Assembly (NCBI GenBank): GCA_001574975.1
Contig: KQ965775.1
Span: 116,150 to 180,149 of the forward strand
Direction of reading: 5' to 3'
From: Gonapodya prolifera JEL478
Lineage: Eukaryota > Monoblepharomycota > Monoblepharidomycetes > Monoblepharidales > Gonapodyaceae
Length of the DNA: 64,000 nucleotides
Shown: positions 55,395-64,000 of the stretch, piece after piece
Layout: every line of letters starts with the position of its first letter
Position numbering within the stretch: position 1 is the first letter of the stretch
The notes under the pieces: generated by a model
What the model was told of the DNA's origin: nothing
The model's input: the letters and a program-made list of their open reading frames with translations, nothing else
Databases searched by the model: none
Made by a program: the position numbers and the translations under genes

Positions 55395-56879
55395 TCAAAG
55401 CGTTGGCGCAACCTGGTCATAGCCCGGAGATTTCCTCGCAAGGCCGCCATACGCGTCCATCATGCGTTCCCGCCACGCGAACACGGAGTCGTGTGGAAGC
55501 AGCAGGTTCGGATAAAACGATGCTGTCAGGAAGAGCGAAAACAGATGTTCAATGTACACCTGAATATGAACAGAACAGGCCCGCGAGGCATGTGTGTGTG
55601 ATCTCTTTACTCACAGATGGCGCGGCTCCACAGAAAGCTCGAGAACAGGCAGATGTCGGCGTAGTTTGGTCGGTCCCCGCCGAGGAATTTTTGGTCCCGC
55701 AGCACAGCGCGTGCTCTGTGGGTTCGTGCGGTGCGGTGCAATGAGCTTCCCATGTCAAAGAAGAAGCGATTGCCATATGCCACTCTCAGACCGGACTCAC
55801 GGCTGTAGTGCAGCGCGAAACTCGGGGAGCAGCGCTTCCCGATCTTCGACTTGTGACTTCTGCATCTTGCGTCCGTACAGCTTGGACCGCTCTTCGGAAT
55901 AATAGTATGCCTGTCCCTCCAGTGACTGGTGGAGACGAGCATCGTCGGAGCAAAACTAGTCGGCGACGGAGGAAGGGTGTTTTGTTTGTCCGTTGATTTT
56001 CTCGCAACAGCGCCCCCACTCCTTCTCCCCGATAAACGCTCCGAGAGTAAATATTTGCTTCTGGCAATCAACGCGTAGCGGCGCTCGGGCCTCGGTGCTC
56101 GGGTTTCCGTGGTCGCTTCGCCTCTCGCAACTCCGGCCTCCGGCCTCCATTGCTCGTCACCCCCACCTTTGAAATGAACGGATGTATGATGGTGTTTACC
56201 CATTGCACCACAAAATACGAAAGCTCCTTGCTGCCGCCAAAGAGACTTGGGCGTTGCGGGTAGGTCGCCTCGAGGTATTCGGCGATTTTGTAAGAATCGG
56301 TGACAACCTTGTCTCCATTGCCGTGGTCGACGATGATGGGTACCAACAGTTGACCAGAAAACGCAATCTGTTCTTTCTCGAAGAAGCTGATTCCCCCGGG
56401 CGGCGGGCCGGCCAGCGAACGGTCGTGAATGAGGAATGAGGAATGGTCGATGAGTATTCAATGAGTACATATTCCTCTCCGCGGATTTTAGGCCACAATA
56501 TCACTCCGCAATGGCAGAGCTACGAATGAAATGTTTTGCTATGTAATATGTGGGATATTTCCGCGAGAGAATCAACGGGATATTGTTGCCTTGGGAGGAC
56601 CTCTAGGTCAACGATGCGCGCTTTATCCCGGGAGCATTCGGCTTCGCTATGTATTCCTCTGGCGGACAGGTCCGCTCACGCTGTACACACTTCGGCCTCG
56701 GAGTCCTCACAGCTCAGGCCTCGGGGTCCTCACAGCTCAGGCCTGGGGACTCACTTGACAGGCACACGCTCAAGAGCGAATTCTTTGTGTGCCACTGCCA
56801 GAACACCACGCCATGCGAACGGAGAAAAGCATCGCCTCCTCTCCAGCGTCGTGCAGAGCTCGTAGACGGTAATCGACAT
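55395..56879 (-). CDS. Glutathione S-transferase
   Basis: Five exons: 56879-56755, 56386-56167, 55925-55801, 55715-55615 and 55522-55395, 232 residues, all phases fit. N-terminal thioredoxin-like domain: MSITVYELCTTLERRRCFSP, FAWRGVLAVAHKEFALERVP, FFEKEQIAFSGQ, VPIIVDHG and DSYKIAEYLEATYP, including the cis-Pro (VP) and the Asp-Ser pair that bind glutathione. C-terminal helical part: YYYSEERSKLYG, FLGGDRPNYADICLFS (the usual capping-box Asp region) and AWRERMMDAYGGLARKSPGY. It resembles LigE-type/fungal etherase-like GSTs by its FSGQ and EYLEATYP blocks. Conjugates or cleaves substrates with glutathione; cytosolic. Intron 1 is long (368 nt) and contains a tandem repeat. Confidence 0.88.
56695..56754. 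repeat. Tandem repeat of about 24 bases in intron 1 of the GST gene
   Basis: Unit GGCCTCGG.GTCCTCACAGCT occurs twice, followed by a partial GGCCTGGGGAC next to the donor site. Confidence 0.8.
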
Positions 56880-57079
56880 GTTGCTTGGTGGAATTCGGTC
56901 GCGGCTAAATGCGCGAAAGCCCGAAAAGCCGGTACCTGCCAACGTGGTCTCCAGGAAGGAGAGCCTTACTCACCGGAAGCTCCGCACATCGTCATCTTTT
57001 ATGAATTGCCGACGAGTTAAATACATACGCTTTGTAAATCTATCGAGGGTATCGAGTTCTTTACCCAATGCTGCTTCCC

Positions 57080-58920
57080 GTACCGCTGCTCTCCCAAAAT
57101 CATACCGCAACGTCTGTGATCCAGGTGACAGTGCTTGATAGCTTAATTACAGGAGTTTTTTGAGGGCGTGGGCAGGGAACGTGGTGCGTACGTTGATAAT
57201 GGTGATGTCACTGGTTGCAGATACATGAAGTGCAGCGATCATTGTAATGTAAGGAAACTTGCCGCTGTACTCCCCAAAATTATACTGCGGTGCCAAAATG
57301 ACGTTGTATTAACTGGATGAAGGGGTCGGTGATTTCACTGTAACAGGAGCAGCCATTGACGTCAAAATTTTGCATCAGGGGCTGGGTGGGAGCTCTACAG
57401 CTCCACGATAGTCAAATCGGGGCATTTTGCTTCCCAAAAACTTCAGTGTATCATGCGTTTGTATAGCGTCTTGCGGTCACTGTTGGAGGAGGGGTGTGCA
57501 ATGCAAATGTCATCCATAGCCTGTGGGAAAACTGCTGAGATAAGGCAATCACCTTTGTTGACTCCCCAAAATCATATCTCAATGCTGAGGTGGCAATGCG
57601 TGGTTGTGGTGTCACCAAAGGAGTCGGTGAAGGACTTGGGAGGGGATTGGGGAGTCAACAAAGGTGATTGGTGCGTCAACAGAATCACTGCAGTACGAAA
57701 CCGACTGCCAGCTTGGAAGCGTAGCTACCAACATTGTGCAAAGACTCTCATGTCACCGTGCTTCCCCAATAATACAACAGAGTCCAAGCACAAGTGACGT
57801 AGTATGAACTGGATGACGAAGTTATGGACATTCGGCACTCGGCAGCTCCTGACAAGACGTTGATCGCGATGTGATGCTCGTTACCATATTGCTCGTCACA
57901 CTATTGGATCTCAGCAGTACCAAAAAAGGTGAGTCGCGCCGCTTTGCTCGGCAACAAAAGAGCGGGCGCTATGGTCAATGGTCACGTGAGGTTTAAGCCC
58001 AAATGCTGCTCATACGGCTGCTCTCCCCAAACATGTACTGCAACGCCAGGTACTGAAGGAATCGAGTGAGGGTATGGGGAGGAGGGAATGGCGATTGGTG
58101 ACCTCAGTAACAGTTTCGCCCCACAAGAGCTCCACGTAGCGTGGGAGCTGAACGACCAACGTAGTAGCAAAGACACTCATGTGTCGCAATACTCCCCAAG
58201 ATTTTAATACAGCGTCCAGCTGACATCGTACGAACCGAATGACGAGGTTCATTCTTCCGTAGCAGCAAAAGATACACAAACCAGAACACAACGTGCCTTG
58301 GGAGCCCTCCCTGACCACAAAAGTGGTTCTTGGCGCCTTTCTCCCCAAAACCTTTAGCGTACCATCTGTATGCTGTCTTGCGACTGTCGTCAGTAGTTTG
58401 GGAAGGTGTGTGGTGAGGCTGCTGAGTGGACATGACACCAACTCTATGTGGCCAGCCACGCATCAGTAACCACTTGCAGATATATTTTCTTTTCATTGTA
58501 TTACTGAGGCTCCCACAGGAGGGAAGGTTGGAAGCGTGAGGAGGGGAATAGGGAGGTGATAATGGTGATGGTGACGTCAACACAGGGAAAAACTGTCCTG
58601 GGAGCTCAGCAACCAACATAGCGCGAAGATACTCGTGTCGCGGTACTCCCCAAAACTATACTTCAGTGCCCAGATCAGTGCCCAGAGTACGTCGTTTGTA
58701 CCAGATGTTGGGGTTTGTGAAGATGCTGCAGCACCAGACATCTGAACCTTGACACCGCAACATTAACAAGTATCGCGGCTGGGAGCGCAGCCGTACCGCG
58801 AAAGGAGGATTTGGCGATTTTCTCCCCAAACATTTCAGCGTACTGTCTGTGTGATGTTTCGCAATATCCAGCCGTTAGAAGTTTGGGAAAGGGTGTGCTT
58901 GGTGATCGGTCATCACGAAC
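57080..58920 (+). repeat. CCCCAAAA repeat array with alternating A and B modules
   Basis: About 1.85 kb with at least ten TCCCCAAAA-like cores at about 57091, 57271, 57431, 57563, 57763, 58023, 58192, 58341, 58647 and 58822. Type A cores read TACTCCCCAAAATTATACT and lead into GACGT.GTA...AACTGGATGA. Type B cores read CTTTCTCCCCAAAACCTTTA and lead into GCGTACC.TCTGTATGCTGT. Between them lie GGGAGCTCAG..CCAAC and AAAGACACTCATGTGTCGC. No open frame is conserved between units. Family not known to me. Confidence 0.75.
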
Positions 58921-59605
58921 AAATATTTTACCTTCATTCCCTCACTGGAGTGCCCTCATAAAATGAAGCTACTTTGATATCCTCACAATTGCATCCTTCC
59001 TAACTTCTCCCACGTAACTCCCACGTCCCCACTTTCGCTGACCGTATCCAACATGATCGACGGCCATAAAGTTCCGCTCGTTGCACACCATGGAGAAGTG
59101 ACTGATTGCAACTNGGGGATTGTTTTTAGAAGAAACGTGAAAGGAAATGTAAGTCTGTGACGGTGTGGTCAAAAGTGGAAACTGGCGCAGTGGTACCGAA
59201 AAGGATATAAAAGCGTAGAAATTGATTAAGCCTTCATTGTCAATGAAGAACAGCTTATGGTTCGCGAGACTACATATGGCACGAGGCACCTTGCACCGAC
59301 CGTGACATTAATATTATTTGAGAACTTGGGCACATCGATCTGTCTCGCTCACAATGCAATACGTTGCACACTCAGGTTCAATCGCGCACCGTCCGCGGCA
59401 CTCTCATCCCTCCTGCTGCTCCCACTCCGCGCAATCTCGGTTCTCGCGTGCTCGCTGGGCATCTCCATTTCCCCCCCGTTCAATCGATCCATCAACCCTT
59501 CATTTTCATTTCGATCGCTGAGCCGAGATTGCCCGTATAAATGAACTCTTCTCTGATCTCAGGTCAGGTGCGGACTGTTCCATCTTCTTCTGTACCCTTG
59601 TGTCT
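58921..59605. other. Intergenic
   Basis: No gene supported. One ambiguous base (N) at 59114. Confidence 0.45.
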
Positions 59606-59990
59606 GCCACTTCAAAAACCCGCTGTCGCTCCACGGGGTGGGTACAAATGGAAACGGACGCCATAGAGGGCGAATCTGTCCTCGCCCTCGCCATCTCTCC
59701 ATCATGCGCGCTCGCCCACGCGCACGGGGCATCCACCAGCGGCCCCATTTCGTGGAAAACCGCAGACTATAGCACCCGGGTGCGGATGGCGCACGAGAGG
59801 TGGCATTACACCGTTTCCTCTCCCAGTGCTCGCTCCGTCGAACTCGCCAGTCGCGGGAAGTGGACGCGGTGTGACCGCGTAACTGGATCATGCCCGAACG
59901 AGGGAGAGTCCGTGGCTGTCAATCGGAGGGGAGGAGTGTCGTGTTGACGTACCCCTAGAAGCTGGACTGCGTTCCTCACACTCTTGCCCA
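59606..59990 (+). pseudogene. Truncated copy of the ankyrin gene
   Basis: Plus-strand sequence matches the middle of the ankyrin protein at 43650-44791: WVQMETDAIEGESVLALAIS, SGPISWKTADYSTRV, ERWHYTVSS, GKWTRCDRVTGSCPNE and VAVNRRGG. The frame then breaks, but nucleotide similarity continues (GTGTTGACGTACCC against GTGTTGACACACCC). First and last ankyrin units and the coiled coil are missing. Confidence 0.8.
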
Positions 59991-60059
59991 TTTTCCAATA
60001 CCATTTTCTAGTGTCAATTGACCCCATCTTGCTTCATTTCTCGTTTCTGAATGCCTTAT

Positions 60060-61205
60060 TGGCCACTGCCATCGCACTTACTCCGATTCATTTGCCCGAC
60101 AAGGAACAAAATTGGCGAAGAGGGTGAGAGCACTCTTACCGACGGCCTCAAGGGGCTGACTGGCCTAAAAACATTGGACTTGAGTTGTGGGTGACCTCTG
60201 TGCTCCGCCCTTTTCCCACAGCTGCTCGACATTTAAATCACCCTCGATTACTCGTTCCCCTACGCTTTCCTCCGCCCCGCTCACCGTGAACCTACGTGTT
60301 ACAGACAATAGCCTTGACGGTTATGGTGCTCTCGCACTTGCTGAAGGCCTCCAGGGGCTTACAGGCCTGGAGACACTTGGATTGGACAGTGGGTAACCAC
60401 TCACACCCACTTGTGCCCTACTGTCGCTCAACCTTTGCTTGCCCTTAATCCCTTTTGCATCAATTTTTCCTGGTTTCGCTCACTCAGACCTGCCACCGGT
60501 AGACAACGACGTCCAAAACGCGGGTGGGGTACTTGCCGAAGGACTCAAGGGGCCTACGAGCCTGCAGGGGCTGTACTTGAGTGGTGCGTGACCACTGTGT
60601 TTTCTCCTTTTTCCAAATACCACTTGACCTTTACTTGTGATTGATCCCCGCTCCTCCAAACTTTCCTCCGACCCCGCTCACCATGCACTCGGCGCCTGCT
60701 GGCAACAGCATCGAGAACCAAGGTGCTCTCGCGCTCGCCGACGCCTTTAAAGGGCTTCCAAACCTGCAGGTGGTGACATTCATTCGTGGGTGGCTACCAT
60801 GTACTTCCCCTTTTCTTGACACCGTTTGAACTTTGATGCTCGCTTGCCAGCCTTACCATTTCCTTCGCTCCTCCCTCCCAACTCGCTCTTCTGCTCAGCC
60901 ACCCCAAAGAAAATAACTTCGATGATGAGGTTGCCGGTGCACTTGCCGATGGCCTCAAGGGCCTCAAGGGCGTATTTGGACGTACGAGGTGAGCCATGAG
61001 GCCGTCCCACGCTCTTCCGACTGCTGCTCTACCTTCGCTTGTGCTGATTCCTTGTTTTTCTGCCCCATCCTCTCGCACCACTACTCTTCACCTACGGCCG
61101 GCAGAGACGGGCATCACTGCAGTGGGCGAACGAGTGCTCCGTAAATCCCTCGCGTTCGTCCCCCAACTCGTGTTCGGGCTTATAGAATCTGACGATGGAC
61201 ACTGA
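60060..61205 (+). CDS. Leucine-rich-repeat locus with one repeat per exon, possibly partial
   Basis: Six exon-like LRR units of the ribonuclease-inhibitor type, about 28 residues each, separated by 90-130 base introns: GLTGLKTLDLS, then NSLDGYGALALAEGLQGLTG, NDVQNAGGVLAEGLKG, NSIENQGALALADAFKGL, NNFDDEVAGALADGLKG and TGITAVGERVLRKSLAF with a stop at 61203. Introns 1, 2 and 4 are in phase 1 and rebuild LDLSYN and LGLDNN correctly. The acceptor before unit 4 seems lost (GG where AG is expected) and the last join does not fit, so the locus may be a pseudogene. The 5' end is not found; the ankyrin fragment lies just upstream. Confidence 0.6.
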
Positions 61206-61651
61206 TCGATCTCAAGCTATGGATCAGTGTACGGAGGGATGGAGTCAGAGTCAGAGTGAACTCGATGTTTTAGATTAAAAACGGAGAACTTTGTCAAGTG
61301 ATATAGGAGAGCAGAAACAATTCTTACGATGCGGACAAAGTAGAGAGTGCAAAATGTATTATATGGACCGAGAAGAGGTCGAGCAACGGGCACGGCGTGA
61401 AGATCACCGTACTCATCGGGAATCTCGTCGCAATGGCTGCTCACCGCGCACCGCGAACCTTGCCGTTCAAATGCCCAAAATGATAGTCCCTTCATCCTTG
61501 GTATCACCACTATACATACAATGCTGCTCGGTCAAACAATGACTGCGCAATGTTCGCCCAAGTCGAGTACTTCCCACCTCCAGAACGCCGCCAGCACCAC
61601 ACCAAAGACCCATCCGATTGACCATCAACAACGACCCGAAAACTCTCAGGT
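61206..61651. other. Convergent spacer
   Basis: 3' flank of the LRR locus and of LSM2. No exon recognised. Confidence 0.5.
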
Positions 61652-62473
61652 CTATCGCCCCTGCTGCGCCTCCCGCCTCGCCGCGTCCTGTAGGAGCGCC
61701 TGTTGTCGACGTAGCGTGTGGTGGTCGGGAAATCATCAGCCTGGTGATACAAAAACGCAACCGTGCACGTCGACGACGTACCGTGTCTACTGCTGAGCCG
61801 GGAAGAGAGACGTAGCGGACGACGCTGCCCCGGATGAAGCAGTTTTTGACGGCCATCTGGCAGAGGGGGATGCAAAGGTGTCGGTTGGGCAGAACGCGAG
61901 CGAGGGAGGAGTGTTTGAGCATAGTCCGCAAGAAGTGGTAGTGGGGGATGTATTGCGGCAGGAAAGGGAACGCGTGAGAAGGGGCGGTGAACGTCTGTTT
62001 GAACGTTCGAATCGTTTTGCACCACCCAATGCAGAGAACGAGTCTCCGACCATTGATGAAAAGGTACTCGTCGACTCCCGCGCTCCCATCGTCATGCAAA
62101 TCATCCTCGAAAACACTCCAAGAGTCCCGTTTCGTCTTCGATCCACCCAAACCACCCCTTTCTCCGCCAACCATCCTCCGCCCGCAACCCATCCCACCAC
62201 GCCAGTCCACCCTCCCTCACGTACGCACCATATGCGGGAACTTCTGCTCATCCTGGACACTGACGGCGTCCAGCTTGATGTTGAGGTACTGGTCTACGCT
62301 CACCAACGTCCCCGAGAGGGCCAGGTCGTTCTTGAGCTCCACAGTCACGGTTTTCCCAACGAGAGTTTTGAAGAAGGAGTAGAAGAGCTGGTGGTTGGGC
62401 GTGGAATGGAGGAGGGGACGGGAACGCAGTCAGTGGTGATGAGGTGAGGTGATGGTGACACGGAACAAACCAT
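61652..62473 (-). CDS. LSM2: U6 snRNA-associated Sm-like protein LSm2
   Basis: Four exons: 62473-62471 (only the ATG), 62387-62229, 61856-61782 and 61699-61652, 94 residues, the usual family length. The protein starts MLFYSFFKTLVGKTVTVEL, with Sm1 motif LALSGTLVSVDQYLNIKL, then Sm2 motif NCFIRGSVVRYVSLP, and ends ALLQDAARREAQQ. The start codon stands alone before a GTTTGT donor; the following exon begins CTCTTCTAC. Intron 2 is long (372 nt). LSm2 belongs to both the nuclear LSm2-8 ring on the U6 3' end and the cytoplasmic LSm1-7 ring that promotes mRNA decapping. Highly confident by sequence. Confidence 0.95.
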
Positions 62474-63521
62474 GGTGCGAGGATCGAGTAGGAGTAGCGC
62501 TTTGATGCGCGGTCAGGGACTGGGAACGATTGGAAGCTCTCGAATAGAAGGAGTCGTTTCAGAGTGACGCTGCGGTCTGGCCACGGTTGGTGCCCGATCC
62601 AACATGAACGATAGGTGAAATCACGTTTTTCTTGCTTCTTCCGACTGGTATGCTTCACGCACCGGTGTTCTCAGATCTCTCTCACTCAGTCCTCACATTT
62701 CTTGCAAATGAGACAATGTCCTGTTTGTGTCAAGGCAATGCGAATAGGGTATGAAATGAGAATTCATCGCAATTTTTTAATTTGCGTTTCAGTTTGGAGG
62801 TCGCAGTTATCGTCGTTCATACCTCGGGTGCCCACAACAGACACCGAGACACATGTCAAAATGGTGTCATAAGATCAGGAGCGTCCAAGCTCAGGCACTT
62901 CGTTTCAATTTAGGTTATTGTTCGTAGAAAGGGGTGCTCAATCGAAAAATGGTGGTTGTTGTGTTGCGATGATTGGTACGCCAGCTTGTACCAGTACTAA
63001 TCGGCATTGAGAACTTTGGGATGCACCACGACTCTCTCAAACCACATTCTCCACATCCAAAGCCCGTATCAATTGTGTTGGAAAACGTTCAGGAATCAGG
63101 AGTGGGGTAAATGCGTACTCCCGTCTCTTCCGCTGTGACACAACGTTGCCTGAAGCGTCCCGCGAGAGACGAGGTCAATAAATTCTCTCAAGGTTACCGA
63201 AAGCAAGTATCGGCGCTTCTCTCATTCCCTCAATTAACTGACATACAGATCACAGTAGTTTCCTTTAAGAAAAAGCACGTGAAAGTACGAAATTGTGAAA
63301 ACCGCTTCCTCCGGGCCTCGCGCATGGTAGGAGCATGGCCACGCTTTTGGAAGACTCTCCATTTCATTTCCAGATTTTTGTGATGAATTGCGGGAGTTGA
63401 GCGCCGACAGAGGTTCGGGGGAGCACCACAGCTAAAAGGGCGGCGACTGAAGTGATTCGCCGCGAGAACACTTCCCTCCAATAATTACAACCTGCAAACT
63501 CACCAAGGTGAACGATCTCCC
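62474..63521. other. Divergent intergenic region
   Basis: Upstream of both LSM2 (minus) and the FAD-binding oxidoreductase gene (plus). No gene or repeat recognised. Confidence 0.5.
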
Positions 63522-64000
63522 ATGTCCTCCCCCCTCGTTGTGGTCGTCGGCGCTGGCCCCGCTGGACTTGCGGCGGCTCATGCCCTCTTGGATGGGGGAC
63601 TGTCACCATCGGACCTCCTCGTCCTCGAACGCCGCCCGGAAATCGCCAGCCGATGGAACACCATTCAAATTGCGGGCCTTGCTCTCTCCCGCTTCAACAG
63701 CTGGAAGGCTCCGGACGGGAAATCGGTGTACGACAGCATGATTGAGGAGGGAGTTATCGGCGAATCGGTGGCTCTTTACTCGCATATGGAGCACCGCCTG
63801 GGCAAGCCCCGCTCCGAGCGAGGAGAGTCCGAGGACGTCGCGAACCCGTGCCAGCGGATCGTGCAAATCTCTGTGGAGGCCGACCCGGGNAAGTTTGACA
63901 GCAAGAAGTTCGCGTCCAAACCCAACCAGTCCTACGAGACTGTCCGGAGGTCCATGATGGACTGCTGGCGCTCGGCTTACATTCGCGACATTGAAGACCA
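63522..64000 (+). CDS. FAD-dependent oxidoreductase, N-terminal part
   Basis: Open from ATG 63522 to the window end, 159 residues, no stop. A Rossmann nucleotide-binding start is clear: PLVVVVGAGPAGLAAAHALL, with the G-x-G-x-x-G motif and the acidic end of the second strand in LLVLERRP. Then SRWNTIQIAGLALSRFNSW follows. The family could be flavin monooxygenase-like or another FAD-binding group; the visible part does not decide. One N at 63890 falls in a Gly codon and does not change the residue. No intron in the visible part. Confidence 0.75.
   Translation, partial: MSSPLVVVVGAGPAGLAAAHALLDGGLSPSDLLVLERRPEIASRWNTIQIAGLALSRFNSWKAPDGKSVYDSMIEEGVIGESVALYSHMEHRLGKPRSERGESEDVANPCQRIVQISVEADPXKFDSKKFASKPNQSYETVRRSMMDCWRSAYIRDIED

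Noticed and set aside
57080-58920. Coding region in the CCCCAAAA array
   Set aside because: Open frames are short and not conserved between repeat units.
1-64000. CRISPR arrays, phage genes or bacterial operons
   Set aside because: No short regularly spaced repeats with unique spacers; genes have spliceosomal introns and a U6 gene is present, so the DNA is eukaryotic.

Overview
The window reads as nuclear DNA of a fungus. Reconstructed genes carry several short GT-AG introns (mostly 45-150 nt, with in-phase joins). Gene content is typical of fungi: AIM2-type dienelactone hydrolases, a 2-oxoglutarate oxygenase, a metallo-beta-lactamase-fold hydrolase, a glutathione transferase, F-box and ankyrin proteins, a TM-RING protein, LSm2 and U6 snRNA. 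I cannot fix the phylum. Nothing suggests a prokaryote, and I found no CRISPR array, operon or convincing tRNA. All assignments come from reading the sequence by eye.

Layout. 0-3.4 kb: the tail of an unknown gene, an unknown coiled-coil gene and a deoxyribose-phosphate aldolase. 3.9-11.5 kb: a decayed transposon island, strongly depleted in CpG, with an IS630/Tc1-mariner-type transposase remnant, an OTU-protease-like remnant, two kinds of repeat and an 854-base assembly gap. 11.9-13.2 kb: an F-box-like gene. 13.7-19.2 kb: three tandem dienelactone hydrolase copies, the middle one dead. 19.7-21.9 kb: a U6 snRNA gene and an inverted, decayed second copy around GC-rich degenerate repeats. 22-33.4 kb: TM-RING E3, a truncated reductase, an MBL-fold hydrolase, an F-box/Cys-rich protein, a D123/ATP-grasp-like pseudogene, a GNAT acetyltransferase and a 2OG-Fe(II) oxygenase. 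33.4-37.4 kb: repeat-bearing intergenic DNA. 37.4-44.8 kb: a protein kinase, a four-TM protein, an F-box paralogue and an ankyrin protein. 45-59 kb: copies of an unrecognised non-coding repeat built on TACTCCCCAAAA, interleaved with a small C2HC zinc-finger family (two genes, one remnant), another F-box paralogue and a glutathione transferase. 59.6-64 kb: an ankyrin-gene fragment, an exon-per-repeat LRR locus, LSM2 and the start of an FAD-binding oxidoreductase.

The main theme is local duplication followed by decay. It affects the hydrolases, U6, the F-box proteins, the zinc fingers and the ankyrin gene. U6 and LSm2 act together in the cell (the LSm2-8 ring binds the U6 3' end), but they lie about 42 kb apart here and their co-occurrence may be chance. 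The most promising undescribed items are the CCCCAAAA repeat family, the lineage-specific zinc-finger family with its conserved tail, the U6 upstream element preserved in both copies, and the 25-codon insert next to the aldolase active-site lysine.
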